From NCBI GenBank assembly GCA_964023205.1, contig OZ026841.1, forward strand, positions 27,852,399-27,916,398: 64,000 bases of DNA. The letters are read 5' to 3'. The notes below the pieces were generated by a model, which saw only the letters and a list, made by a program, of their open reading frames with translations, ran no database searches and had not been told where the DNA came from. The DNA comes from Lutraria lutraria. Its lineage: Eukaryota; Mollusca; Bivalvia; Venerida; Mactridae. Position 1 is the first letter of the stretch, and every line of letters starts with the position of its first letter. Made by a program: the position numbers and the translations under genes. Shown piece by piece: positions 9,601 to 19,932 of this stretch.

Positions 9601-12600
9601 TGCATATTTACAATATGTTCTGCACATATTTTCTCTTGTTTGATTTTGGAGTGGGACCAAAAAATGGCTACTTTTTCTGACCTAATGATTTGATCTTGTA
9701 TTAACTATAATATTAAGTTTGAAATTGTTCTGCAGGTATATGCTATATTGGCTCAAGCCAGGAATGCTGAGTTGAGTAAAGTACAAAGATGTATCAGCAT
9801 GCTGCTGTTTGATTCTTTATGCGACCAAAAGGTATTTATAAGTTTATTGTTTTCAACTGCAAAATTCACACACATTAACTCACAATTATTACACAAGCAT
9901 GTTATTTTTATTGACTGTGTGCAGTACAGAAATGTATCAACCTAAGCAATGCAGTGTAGTTTCGTTCCTGGTTGGGTTTAGTTAGTGGAATATATCATGT
10001 ACAATTTGAAATATAAATATGTTACAATTATTATCTAATATCGTTGGCTGTCATCATCTTAAAAAAGAGGACCATCTGTTTTTGAGAAAAGGCACCAGTT
10101 TTATTTATAAATCTAGTAACCCAAAACAATTTTTTAGGAATGAAAATTTACTGATTGGTCCCAAAAAATTTTTTTATCATAAACTGAAATTTCCTATGAG
10201 TGTGTAAGTCTCATTTGAGTTGAATGTTAATATCATAGTAACCTTCTTCCTATATAAATAAAACCATTATGTCTTACAAAACACATTATTAAACTTAAAA
10301 ATTAATTTCACCCATTAACATTCAATCAGAATCTAGACTTTCATCATTGGTCATTATTAAATTAATGCATCTTATAAACTTCTTATTGACTGACTATGGT
10401 ATTCTGTAATTTAATCTCATAACTTTAATTTGGTAAGCATCAAAACAGTTCACCAATAAAAGACCACATAGATATATTATGCAATACTATATAGTATGAT
10501 AATTATCAATACTGTCTCACTTCCTGTGCCCTTATAAGGAAGAAGTAGTTAAAAGGTCATATCACACCTGGGGGCAACATATTCCTGACCATATGTTACT
10601 GATCTGTATCATTAGGCACAAACAGTCATAAAGTAATTAATGGACTCAGACTTTCTAGTCCTGTACTGATTAGTAAACAATAGATGCTGATAAGATGTGG
10701 TAAAAAGCAACAGAGATGAAACAATGTTACAAATAGTTTATGTTAAATACAAACTAGATAATACATTGAATTAAGAATAATATTTTTTCCAAATAATCAC
10801 TAACATTGTAATGATTTTTAAAGACATTGATTTTCAGTGTACATCATTTTTATTTGTGTAATATACATGCTGTCCATTGATCTTAATGACCATTTCTTTA
10901 TAATAAATTTATTTCAGTATAGTAATGAATTCCCTCCTGGTCACTTGAAGCATCCACTTTTTTTTCATGAAATAAATATTAAATTGACTGTTTAATTCTG
11001 CATGTAAAGTATTCTGGATTAATTCCATCAAAGTGAATATTTACATTGTTTAATATCATAACTATATAAATTCTAACTACATATTGATCAATCTTGATAA
11101 ACCCAGCCTCTAAGTTAGTCAACTATGATATGAAAATAGTGGACGTAGCTTATAAAATATTCAAGTTAAATGTAAATTTGTATGAGATGGAAACCAATAT
11201 TTCATCATTTTTATTTACAATTATATTTACATTCTTCTTGTCATTCTTATCTAATAATCTTCATATTAAGTCAGATTCTAAAATTTCTGTTTTTCTCTTT
11301 CAGGTATTTGACAGGCTACATCCACTTGGCCTTTGTATGAGTTATTCTCATTCATTGACCATATTAGATCTGTTTGGTGGAAGCTTTGATACTGCTGTCA
11401 TCGATGCTGTCAAAAAGGGAAAGAAATTTAGAATTGTTGGTGATAATGTGAACTGGAAGACTGGAGTGCATGATGAGAGAAGAGATCATCATGCACATTT
11501 GAATCATGCCTTTGGTTCAGCTATTATTATTCAAAATGTAGATTTTAGTCATCTGTCTACAGTGGCACCTCAGTGTCCATATACACAAATGACTGTGAAT
11601 GATTTTGTACTGTCTTCTGATGAGTGGGACATTGTCAAGTTTGAATATGCTGTACTAATTTGTAGAGTTGTTGGAAAACATATACCAGCACTTGCTTTTG
11701 TGAAGGACTATGTTCCAAAAGTGTTTGAAAGTCAGTATTCAGAACAACTGAAGGAGTTAAACCAAGTTATTCCATTGCCATTGTTACATTTGAATGAGCA
11801 AAAGTATGATGATGTAGTGAAGATAATGGACTATTATGAGAATTTTATAGAAAGTGTATACACTGCTGCTGAAATTCCAACACCTAAAGTACATACTGGT
11901 GGTGACCAACTGACCAGGTAAAATTCTTTACTTCTTCTCTATCACTACTTGAATTTAGGGTGCAATGATACGGCATAACTTATATTGCAATACAGTGAAG
12001 TAACAAAAAGCACAGTTAAACTAAAGCCACTGCTAAATCAAGTGTTAATCCTATTTACCGCATAGAATTATACATATAACAGTCAAACCTGTGTAAGCGA
12101 CCACCTCCGAATAAAGGCTTCCGCATGAATAAAGGTTGTTCTTTAAAAAATCTGTCATTGATTAATTTTAAGTTATATAACAAAATGACCTCCAAATAAA
12201 GGCTACGTGTCAGGTAAGACCATATTTTGTCTTTCCCAAGGGTGACCTTTGTTCACAGGTTTGACTCTAACTGTATAAGGTAGTTCAATTTCATGATGTG
12301 TATAGAGTAAACAGTAGATGGCTCATCAGTACCAAAAGGTCCAATAGATAAAATATCAGTTATCATTAGAGTCTTTTTAGATGTCAAAAGTTGAGGGACA
12401 AATATGGTTTATGGTTAAGTGAATGCCCTGCACACTAATAAATACTCTTTTTAGATAGATTCTGAAGCAAGAAAAGATGAAATTCCACACACTTTTGTAA
12501 ATAGATCTACCAACACTAGTGAAAGTGAATGTAATTTCAAGAATAATATTTTGTCTTCATTTTTCATTCTAGAGAGCGCCTTTCGGGTGGGAAGAGACTA

Positions 12601-14882
12601 AGAGCAGGAGGTGTGTCCGAAAAGGAAAGGTTTGAGCATCTCTCACCAATAACATTCGAGTTGTTTCACTTGATGATGAACTATACATCGCTAATGTTTA
12701 AACAGCTGTACAAGAGTACTAGTGGAACAGATCTCGGAACAATGAAATGCGAACAAAATAGAATCCTACGTACTGGAGTCAATGAAAATGTGAATGAGAA
12801 TTATGATGCTGACAAAGACTTTATAAATTCATTTGTTGACTCTTACATAGTTGAGTCTGTATTGGATTATTTCAACATGCAAGACATGAACTCGGTGCCT
12901 GAACGAAATATACCACCACAATTTGCCAACTCTAATGAAGCATCAAATTGGGTGAAAGAACATTTCACAGCTATTGTAGACCAATATGTAGGCCGACATT
13001 CTACCAAGTTTAACAACGGCTGTAATAGTGTAGAAGGTATTCATTTACATCATACTCACTATTGTATGAGATTCATGTCCTGATAATGTTATTTCTTGTT
13101 AGTATATGAATAACGAAACAATGTTTTAGCTTATTGAATTGCCTTTGATTTAATCAAACCTGATTGTTCAAAATACATGTAACAGTAAAATGGAAAGTCT
13201 TGCCCTTCAGTAAATCTCAGGGGTGTCTATTGAGCCAAATTAAAAATACTGTAAATCATAATTATGCAGCTGACCTATTTTGCCAAACAAGAGGCCTTCA
13301 ACCACATTGTTTCCATATTTAACTCAGTTTGTATTAAAGAAAATCCATCAGAGCAGATTAAATTGACATTAACATAGCCATTTCTTGAGATATTTTCATC
13401 AAATCGCTTTATCTTGCTCAGAAGCTCAGAGCTCTTTCAGGACAGATAATCCAGAATATTGACACCCCTGTAATTTATACTCAATAGTACAATGAATCAT
13501 CAGTATACAGTAAAAAAAACATTTGAATAAGTAAAGTTGTTTCCCTTTAAAATTTATTATTGCATGTAAGACAAATAAACAGAATACTAACAGTGTACAC
13601 GTAAGCAATAGTGGAAATGATTACAGAATATATTTTTATTTACAATAATACCTAAAACAAAGCAAGGTTGTGTTAAAGTTTTAACATTTGACATGCTGAA
13701 ATTCTATAAGTAGCTTGTTGGCTAAGTTGTGTATCCATACTGATACGTTTTTCAATACAAACAATGTGTTTATTAGCAAATTGTAATTTTTATACAATAA
13801 ATTCATCATGACCTCATTAACAGGAAAAACAGCTCTTTTACTTTTTTTAAGATAAAACTGAAAAACTTGAAGAAACAAATCCACTTATTTCCATGACACT
13901 TGTAATTATGTAACAAAGAATACATTTGCAACATGATATGCATCACTAATATATTTGAAAAGTTCCATTTGCTGTGCTCTCTATACAACAGTAATGTTTT
14001 GATTTTGGTTAAAAACTTATCATTTTATGACGAAAAATATATTATAATAAAAGTTTGCTTCCAAAAAACGTTTACACTTTATATTGAACTATTTCTTTTA
14101 GAGACAGATCTAATTGAAACAATTTTTCATCTTTCGTTTTAATTTCAGATGATGGATTGGTTATGTCAGTATCCTTGGCCGATGGTTCAACTAAAACTAT
14201 TCATATCAAGAAAAAAACTGTAGCCAAGGATGACCATATCAAGAATTATGGACACTTAGTTCTGGAACTTGGACTTATGTTCAGATCCTTGCTAGATTTG
14301 TGCAAAAATCCAAATAGAAACAGAGGACTGAGACTCATGAAGATAGCAATGGTGCACTTCAAAGCCAATAATAATCTATCTAAGTATGCTTACGAAATTC
14401 TAAGGTTTCTTGTACATCAGAAATCCATACTATCAGAGAAGGCAGCAAACGAAGAATTTTATGGCTTATTCGTAAATACCAAGGGTGGTATTAATTGTCA
14501 TATCCCATGTGATCTACAGATGGAATTCATAGTCAAACAAATCAAAAGAAACATTAAACATATGTATTCAAATAAAACGGAAAAGAATATTACAGTAAGG
14601 ACTAGTGCGTTACCAGCTCTGAATGACATTGCAGAAAATTTTGACAAAAAAGCTGATGTTTTGATTAGAGCAAAAAAGCACAGTGATGCTGATTCATTGA
14701 AGGATGAAGTTGATATTATGAATGACTTGAGAAAACTTAAACCGTTTCAGCTTCAACCAGGTAGAACTCATGTTTCATTTCCACACATTGCAAAAACAAT
14801 ATCAGCTCAGCTCAACTCTGCATCATACAATAGTTGGATACAAGCGCAGGTTCTTAAATATGCAACTGAGATTGGAGTGTAG
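5600..14882 (+). CDS. DUF6589 domain protein, probable transposase (5 exons)
   Basis: Join 5600-6652, 9736-9831, 11304-11917, 12573-13036, 14149-14882. All junctions are GT-AG with matching phases, giving 2961 nt and 986 aa. The N-terminus has a Cys-rich module with CVVC near residue 11 and CRGC near residue 57, a likely zinc-binding DNA-contact region. The middle and C-terminal parts match what I know of DUF6589 (GDNVNW, VHDERRDHHAHLNHAFGSA, GGDQLTRER). Asp430 (GDN) and Asp584 (GDQ) are candidate acidic catalytic residues of an RNase H-like fold; this is inference. The start is the ATG at 5600, 155 bp inside the TIR, and a possible poly(A) signal is at 15123. It probably binds the TIRs and cuts the DNA. 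The exon 4 to exon 5 junction is the least certain. Confidence 0.85.
6815..6965 (+). mobile_element. tRNA-derived SINE (family A, copy 1)
   Basis: The head 'tgattagctcggtcggtagagc' is A-box-like and 'ggattcaagcccc' is B-box-like. The body ('ttttcctcctattaca', 'ggtgctgtgagtg', 'aatcctagagctag') is shared with copies near 9399 and 51190. Confidence 0.7.
7584..7805 (+). mobile_element. tRNA-derived SINE (second family)
   Basis: The head 'gtggcatagtggtagaatg' and 'gtttgaatccagt' resemble pol III A and B boxes. The body ends in 'aaaataaatattaaagtttggtt' and an A-run. Its body differs from family A. Confidence 0.55.
8150..8410. repeat. dispersed repeat shared with 34925-35070
   Basis: The blocks 'attcgaaaaaatggttcattttccca', 'aaaaaattccaatctggtgca' and 'ccaaagaggagc' also occur at 34960-35070. 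The ends carry 'ggtacc'-like and 'gtacctt' motifs, so this is probably a MITE family with poorly preserved TIRs. Confidence 0.5.
9399..9520 (+). mobile_element. SINE family A copy 2 with tRNA-Ala(TGC)-like head
   Basis: Positions 9399-9472 (74 nt) fold as a tRNA-like cloverleaf: acceptor arms GCCCGAT and ATCGGGT, an anticodon loop CTTGCAA (TGC), and a T loop TTCGACC. The D stem is imperfect and the SINE body 'cattattttcctcctcctattaca' follows, so a SINE head is more likely than a functional tRNA gene. Confidence 0.65.
9736..9831 (+). CDS. DUF6589 gene exon 2
   Basis: 32 codons in phase 0 (VYAILAQARNAELSKVQRC...), flanked by tgc-AG and GT-atttat. Length and phase fit exons 1 and 3 exactly. 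Confidence 0.8.
9832..11303 (+). other. DUF6589 gene intron 2, no other feature
   Basis: A 1.5-kb AT-rich GT-AG intron; no RNA gene or repeat is supported. Confidence 0.65.
11304..11917 (+). CDS. DUF6589 gene exon 3 (domain core)
   Basis: Acceptor ctttc-AG, donor AG|GTAAAA. It encodes the hallmark segment with IVGDNVNW and VHDERRDHH (residues 384-588) and ends inside GGDQLTR, whose Arg codon is completed by exon 4. Confidence 0.85.
12081..12266. mobile_element. MITE with 'AGTCAAACCTGTG' TIRs, in DUF6589 intron 3
   Basis: AGTCAAACCTGTG at 12081 pairs with 'cacaggtttgact' ending at 12266. The arms continue imperfectly (aaaggc...gacctttgt). A related, shorter element is at 57215-57287. Confidence 0.7.
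12573..13036 (+). CDS. DUF6589 gene exon 4
   Basis: Begins RERLSGGKRLR directly after the GGDQLT of exon 3 and ends in phase 1 at GAAG|GTATTC. The segment DKDFINSFVDSYIVESVL may hold the third acidic catalytic residue; this is inference. Confidence 0.78.
13037..14148 (+). other. DUF6589 gene intron 4, no other feature
   Basis: A 1.1-kb AT-rich GT-AG intron. Short open frames in it are not coding-like. Confidence 0.6.
14149..14882 (+). CDS. DUF6589 gene exon 5 (C-terminus)
   Basis: Acceptor ttttaatttc-AG; the first two bases complete an Asp codon and 243 codons follow to TAG at 14880-14882. It is rich in Lys and helical segments (LVLELGLMFRSLLDLCKNPN...), typical of the DUF6589 C-terminus. 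Confidence 0.8.
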
Positions 14883-15055
14883 ATTAAAAAGAAAGTTACT
14901 GTGCAATTTCCTACCTGATTGGTCAAACTGTACATTTTTCTTATAACTTTTCACACTCAAATTGTTGATCTGACATTAAAAGAACTTATCTAAGGGGAAA
15001 TTTTTACAGTCACCAACATTTTGACTAACAATTAAACCGGTTTTCCTTGAATGGC

Positions 15056-15128
15056 TTTATTTTTAGTAGAGGTTGGAAATTGCATAGGTACTTCTTATTT
15101 TATTCGACATAGCAGTTAAAACAATAAA
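15056..15128. terminator. converging poly(A) signals
   Basis: AATAAA on the + strand at 15123-15128 follows the DUF6589 stop by about 240 bp. AATAAA on the - strand (TTTATT at 15056-15061) follows the helicase stop by about 275 bp. Used as they stand, the two transcripts would overlap tail to tail by roughly 100 bp. Confidence 0.45.
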
Positions 15129-15336
15129 GATTTCACAAATAAGACTGTTTATGTTTTTATATAATTTCTTGAACTTTGGTTCATACTATTGAGCAGTTTT
15201 CAGCCTCATTTCAGCCTAAAAAATGTCATTCGATGTTTAACATAAGCAAGTGAATACTGACGGTGGGTCATTTAATCTAGTGATCTCGTTTGAACAGAAC
15301 ATTTCTCGTTATTAGGATTAGTATGCAAATCAGATT

Positions 15337-15896
15337 TCATTGATGTTGACATACTGCTTTCACTATTGATGCAATGTTCACAGCAACATGAGGAGATAAG
15401 TTATTGTGATTTAGTAATATCTTAGTTTCATCAGTATACAATGAATAATGTTTACATATTTCTTTGGCAAGCATGGTAGAAAGCCCACTTAATAATTCAG
15501 CATTTTGTGTGGCAATTATTTCATTTTCTGCATCGAAATATTCCATCAATGAGCATTCTAATTGTTCAGATGTACCATGAGAAAGTTTGTTTTTGGCAGC
15601 TTTCTTCACACAAGGTTGAACACTTAATAACTGGTTCTTACAGGAACATTCTTCACAAGCACATAGTTTCTCACAATTGTCACAACACTCATGTTTATTA
15701 ATGAAGATGGACGTTCCACTAGAAAAACCAAAATGCTGGCATAAAAAGTCTCTTCTGCAAGTTTCTAAGGTGCAGAAACGTCTCATTTCTTCAGTCATGC
15801 CTTTAACAGAATGTGAAATGTCTGTGTTATTATAGTAAATCGTAGCAGTAGCAGGAAATCCATCTCGACCAGCGCGTCCTATTTCTTGGATGTATG
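15337..15896 (-). CDS. helicase exon 3 (motif VI and zinc-binding region)
   Basis: Starts after AG (complement 15897-15898) inside the Thr codon preceding YIQEIGRAGRDG and runs to the stop at 15337. It carries at least twelve Cys residues over about 60 positions. Confidence 0.87.
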
Positions 15897-18800
15897 CTGA
15901 AATAAAAAATATATATTACTAGACACTGTTGTACTTAATTCAAAATTACTCATTCTGGCGCTGTTTTGTATAAGTTGATTTTCATTCTTATAGTACATCA
16001 ACACTACTGAATGGCATATATTGAATATATAATTATCGGATAAATTATACATGTCTACTATTGTAAGACATATTTTTAAACAGACACTGAGTTAGTAACA
16101 AACATAAATTTAATCTGCAATGGCTAATATCCAATTGTTCCCTTAGGTTTTACAGGAAGGAAAAATCAAATCTAAATCTTGAAATATTAACATTTACAAG
16201 TAGACCATTCTCACACAAGAATTGTGAAAGCTGGTAAAACAGTTTACTTACAATGAAATGCAAGACATGGTCTAGAGCATTTTTTAACAAAATGGAATAA
16301 ATTCAACAGTAAATGACTTTGATGCTAATGGCTTTTTTATTAATCATTTTCTGTGTAAAAGTTATGTACAGTAATATGTTGTGATAAAAAGTATCTTATG
16401 TGATATAATTTTTTTGTTCAATTAGGCATTTTCCTTATCAAAAGTTATGTATTATATAATATATTTAAATATGCTTTGAATTTGAAAAAAGTATAATATG
16501 GTAATGTGATGTTTTGTATTTTGTTTCGATAAGGCATTTTTCTTACCAAAATGTATGTAAATATGTTTTGAATTCGATAAAAAGTGTATGGTAATGTGAT
16601 GTTTTGTATTTCGTTTCGATAAAGCATTTTTCTTACCAAGTTATGTAAATTTGTTTATGATAGAAAATCTTTTGTTGAACACGATCTTTAAAATGATGCT
16701 AAATCATTTTCTGTGTAAAAGTTATGTACAGTAATATGTTGTGATAAAAAGTATCTTATGTGATATAATTTTTTTGTTCAATTAGGCATTTTCCTTATCA
16801 AAAGTTATGTATTATATAATATATTTAAATATGCTTTGAATTTGAAAAAAGTATAATATGGTAATGTGATGTTTTGTATTTTGTTTCGATAAGGCATTTT
16901 TCTTACCAAAATGTATGTAAATATGTTTTGAATTCGATAAAAAGTGTATGGTAATGTGATGTTTTGTATTTCGTTTCGATAAAGCATTTTTCTTACCAAG
17001 TTATGTAAATTTGTTTATGATAGAAAATCTTTTGTTGAACACGATCTTTAAAATGATGCTAAATCATTTTCTGTGTAAAATTATGTACAGTAATATGTTG
17101 TGATAAAAAGTATCTTATGTGATATAATTTTTTTGTTCAATTAGGCATTTTCCTTATCAAAAGTTATGTATTATATAATATATTTAAATATGCTTTGAAT
17201 TTGAAAAAAGTATAATATGGTAATGTGATGTTTTGTATTTTGTTTCGATAAGGCATTTTTCTTACCAAAATGTGTGTAAATATGTTTTGAATTCGATAAA
17301 AAGTGTATGGTAATGTGATGTTTTGTATTTCGTTTCGATAAAGCATTTTTCTTACCAAGTTATGTAAATTTGTTTATGATAGAAAATCTTTTGTTGAACA
17401 CGATCTTTAAAATGATGCTAAATGTAATAAGATATCAACAACACTCAAAAAGAAACTGAATATGTCTTTCACATTAAATTATTTATTTAATATGGATACT
17501 TATTTATTTGCTATTTACTTATGTATATTTACCTTTTTAAAAAACTGAGTACATATATAGGTGCTCACCAGCACCAAATTGTATAAACATTAAATTTAAT
17601 CACTGGGTTAAATTTGAAGTTTGTTTGAGAGATCAAAATTTTACCAGAAGCAAGGTGACTGTCCTTGTACCTTTCGCTATAGTATATTATTATATCAGCA
17701 ATTCAGAGGAGTAGGTAAACAAAATGAGAACCTTGATGGCTTGTTAACCAATATCTGACACTTTGGTCAATCTAACTAGAAATAATTTCTGTTCAACCGA
17801 TTTACCAAACTTTAAGTCAAATTTTGATCCAAATAGTTGTAATGAAACAATATTTATACAACTGAGTGCAGATGTTAAAAGTTCAATGAATTTTTTTTTA
17901 ATTACACATGGCTGATAATTTGAAGAGAAAATGAGAATTTCACACTAATTTAATAATTCATTTAATGCTATCAAATTATCAGAAGCTTAATTTTTGACAA
18001 TTTCAAATCAAGAGTCAACCTTAAATTGCAATTAAATTTAAAGCATCATTTGTGTGCCCTTGTACAATAATCAATTATAAATACATACTTTCAAGTCTTG
18101 TTGGTACACCAGCATGAACAATTCGTCTGACGTCTGGGGCATCTGTGCCCATACTATATGCTTCAGTGGCAAAAAGAAGTTTAGTTCTTCCATTTCTATC
18201 AGCCATACTGGTCAATACATTATCTCTAGTCTGAAAAAGATGAATTCATTGAAAATCATTGTATGTTTTTTATATATAATGTATGTACTACATTTTTGTA
18301 CTTATTTCTGAGTGCTTGCAAATGAAATACTAGAGTAAATGATATGTAAACAGCATGTTATACAATATAAATGTGCATTTGCCAACTGTTTATGTACTAA
18401 ATGAATAAATAATTCTGATCATCTATCATAGTCTTATCCTGTTTTCATGATGCTTTACAATGTTTAATAAGCATCAGTTATTCAGTATCGAGTAACTCAA
18501 TGGTAGAACGTTCATTCATTATATTTTTCCAGATTTAATCAGTATGCAACTAAGAATCAAAAGGAGACATCTTAGTATGATATCTTATATTTAATGAATT
18601 TAGAAAATTACTTTAAAATTTAACAGTCTGAATCAGATCAGCAATTATGCGTTTATCAGAGACTATATATGTTATATATAATAAAATATTCTTAAGTTTG
18701 TGCCGAGTCAAGTAAATTAATAATAAAAAATGAATAACATCACATAGATATTATATACTGGATAATAATGCACCGGTTGGCAAATTATTAAATATATGTA

Positions 18801-19757
18801 ATATACATAATACTTATGTGATGTTAATATTTTTTTATTATATATATTAATAGATAAACACTTAGTGACTACCTCTGCTGTACATGGGCTGTGATACTGA
18901 GCAACAAACTCCTTCAAATCGCTGTCACATGTGGTACTTAGTCTGAAGCCTTTTTCGTATCCGTATCCACACCATTTAAGTTTCGTATACACTACTGTTT
19001 TCAAAAAATGTTCTCGCTGCTCTCTCAGTTCATTGAACAAAGGGTCAAACACAAAATCATAAGATTCCTCTACATGGCTACTACGTCCACATCCTGATGG
19101 CCTTCTTTTTACCTCAATCTTTATGTTTGACCTATCCATGTTACATAATATGATCTTACAGTTCCGTAAACCAAGCAGCTGAATTATTTCTTGTTGCATA
19201 GTTAGCGTGGCTGTTGCTGTCAATGCCAAAACTTTGGCACAAGGAAAGAGCGAACGTAACTTCACAATATCTAGAAATTTGTCCCTGAAGCCATTTCCCC
19301 ACTGGGACACACAATGTGCCTCATCAATTATCACATGGGACACTCTATGCTGCCACTTCCCACGCTTGAAAAATTGAAAAGATTTTTTGGAGATAAAATC
19401 TTCAGGGTGACCAATTATGTACTTCACGTTATCCGGCAAGATGTTTTCTTCACATTCAAAAAAACTCGCATCAAACTTAACGCAATCACCACCGTAACGT
19501 TCAACTTGTTCCTTAATGATTGAGTTCAGAGGAGTTATCACTAACACAGCACTAGAATGAATATAAGGCAACGCTTCAAAAATCAAAGATTTTCCATATC
19601 CTGTTGGTAGAATCGCCAGCGTATCTGAGTCCTTTGCACTTTTTATACACTGAATCTGCGCCGGTTTAAAATGGTTGTATGTTGTACATCTCTTCAAATT
19701 AATAGAAATTAATGCTTTTTTCGATTCTAACGCAAAATTCAAGTAACTAGTCGCCAT
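15337..19757 (-). CDS. RecQ-like DEAH helicase of the transposon (3 exons)
   Basis: Complement join 19757-18873, 18230-18089, 15896-15337; 528 aa with matching phases. Seen: Q-like motif FKPAQIQ (30-36), Walker A PTGYGKS (51-57), DEAH with CVSQWG (145-153), LALTATAT (177-184), FATEAYSMGTD near 315-325, and motif VI YIQEIGRAGRDG near 344-355, followed by a Cys-rich block (CRRDFLC, CCDNC, CEECSC) in the position of the RecQ zinc-binding domain. Known: RecQ enzymes unwind DNA 3' to 5' using ATP. No HRDC domain is visible. All core motifs look intact. It faces the DUF6589 gene and starts 84 bp inside the right TIR. Inferred role: unwinding or repair during transposition. Confidence 0.9.
15897..18088 (-). 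other. helicase intron 2 with 360-bp triplication
   Basis: A 2.2-kb GT-AG intron. It holds the tandem array at 16342-17423; no other gene is supported. Confidence 0.65.
16342..17423. repeat. three tandem 360-bp copies
   Basis: Units begin 'aatcattttctgtgtaaaa' at 16342, 16702 and 17062. Copies 1 and 2 look identical; copy 3 has a 1-bp deletion and one visible substitution. Each unit has a diverged inner duplication ('ggtaatgtgatgttttgtatt' twice). Such identity means recent expansion, or an assembly-sensitive region. Confidence 0.93.
18089..18230 (-). CDS. helicase exon 2 (motif V)
   Basis: 142 nt encoding TRDNVLTSMADRNGRTKLLF and then ATEAYSMGTDAPDVRR. It is flanked by AG and GT on the - strand. 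Phase 0 to 1 fits its neighbours. Confidence 0.87.
18873..19757 (-). CDS. helicase exon 1 (ATPase core)
   Basis: 295 codons from ATG at 19757 to the GT at 18872-18871. It contains motifs Q, I, II and III. The open frame continues into the intron, but the donor GAG|GTAGTC joins correctly to exon 2. Confidence 0.88.
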
Positions 19758-19840
19758 CTTTGTTTACTAAACAATGCATAACATATCGATATCCTCGGCT
19801 TTTATCCATGAATAGCCAGCAGCCAATCACATGGCTCAAA

Positions 19841-19923
19841 CGAACTGACCAATCAGAACGCTGGATATTTTAGACCGTACCTGTTCCTTTGGTGCACTGC
19901 ATCATGGAACGGGAACCAGTTTA
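19841..19923 (-). repeat. right terminal inverted repeat
   Basis: On the - strand it reads TAAACTGGTTCCCGTT, a variable middle, then AACAGGTACGGTCTAAAA, TATCCAG and CTGATTGGTCAGTTCG. It aligns with the left TIR with few mismatches outside the middle. Confidence 0.88.
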
Positions 19924-19932
19924 TTTAAATGG
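19924..19932 (+). repeat. right target-site duplication
   Basis: TTTAAATGG, identical to 5356-5364. The target is centred on the palindrome TTTAAA. Confidence 0.88.

Larger units (their letters stand above)
6653..9735 (+). other. DUF6589 gene intron 1, filled with short elements
   Basis: A 3.1-kb GT-AG intron. It contains SINE copies at about 6815-6965, 7584-7805 and 9399-9520 and a repeat at about 8150-8410. The rest is AT-rich with no supported exon. Confidence 0.7.
5365..19923 (+). mobile_element. 14.6-kb DNA transposon with DUF6589 protein and RecQ-like helicase
   Basis: Seen: TIRs of about 80 bp (5365-5445 and 19841-19923), both starting TAAACTGG; perfect 9-bp flanking duplications; one five-exon + strand gene (5600-14882) and one three-exon - strand gene (15337-19757), both open after conceptual splicing. 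Known: proteins with the uncharacterised DUF6589 domain are multi-copy in animals and fungi, and a helicase-encoding lineage of the Academ superfamily (AcademH) has been described. From memory that lineage has similarly long target duplications, which I could not check. Inferred: the DUF6589 protein is the transposase and the helicase an accessory. Introns hold SINEs and MITEs, so the copy is not brand new, yet both frames survive. It may be active or recently so. Confidence 0.88.

Noticed and set aside
16445..17358. Three identical 64-codon - strand frames
   Set aside because: They arise only from the 360-bp tandem repeat; low-complexity, intronic.
16342..17423. CRISPR-like array
   Set aside because: Contiguous 360-bp tandem units without unique spacers, in a eukaryotic intron.
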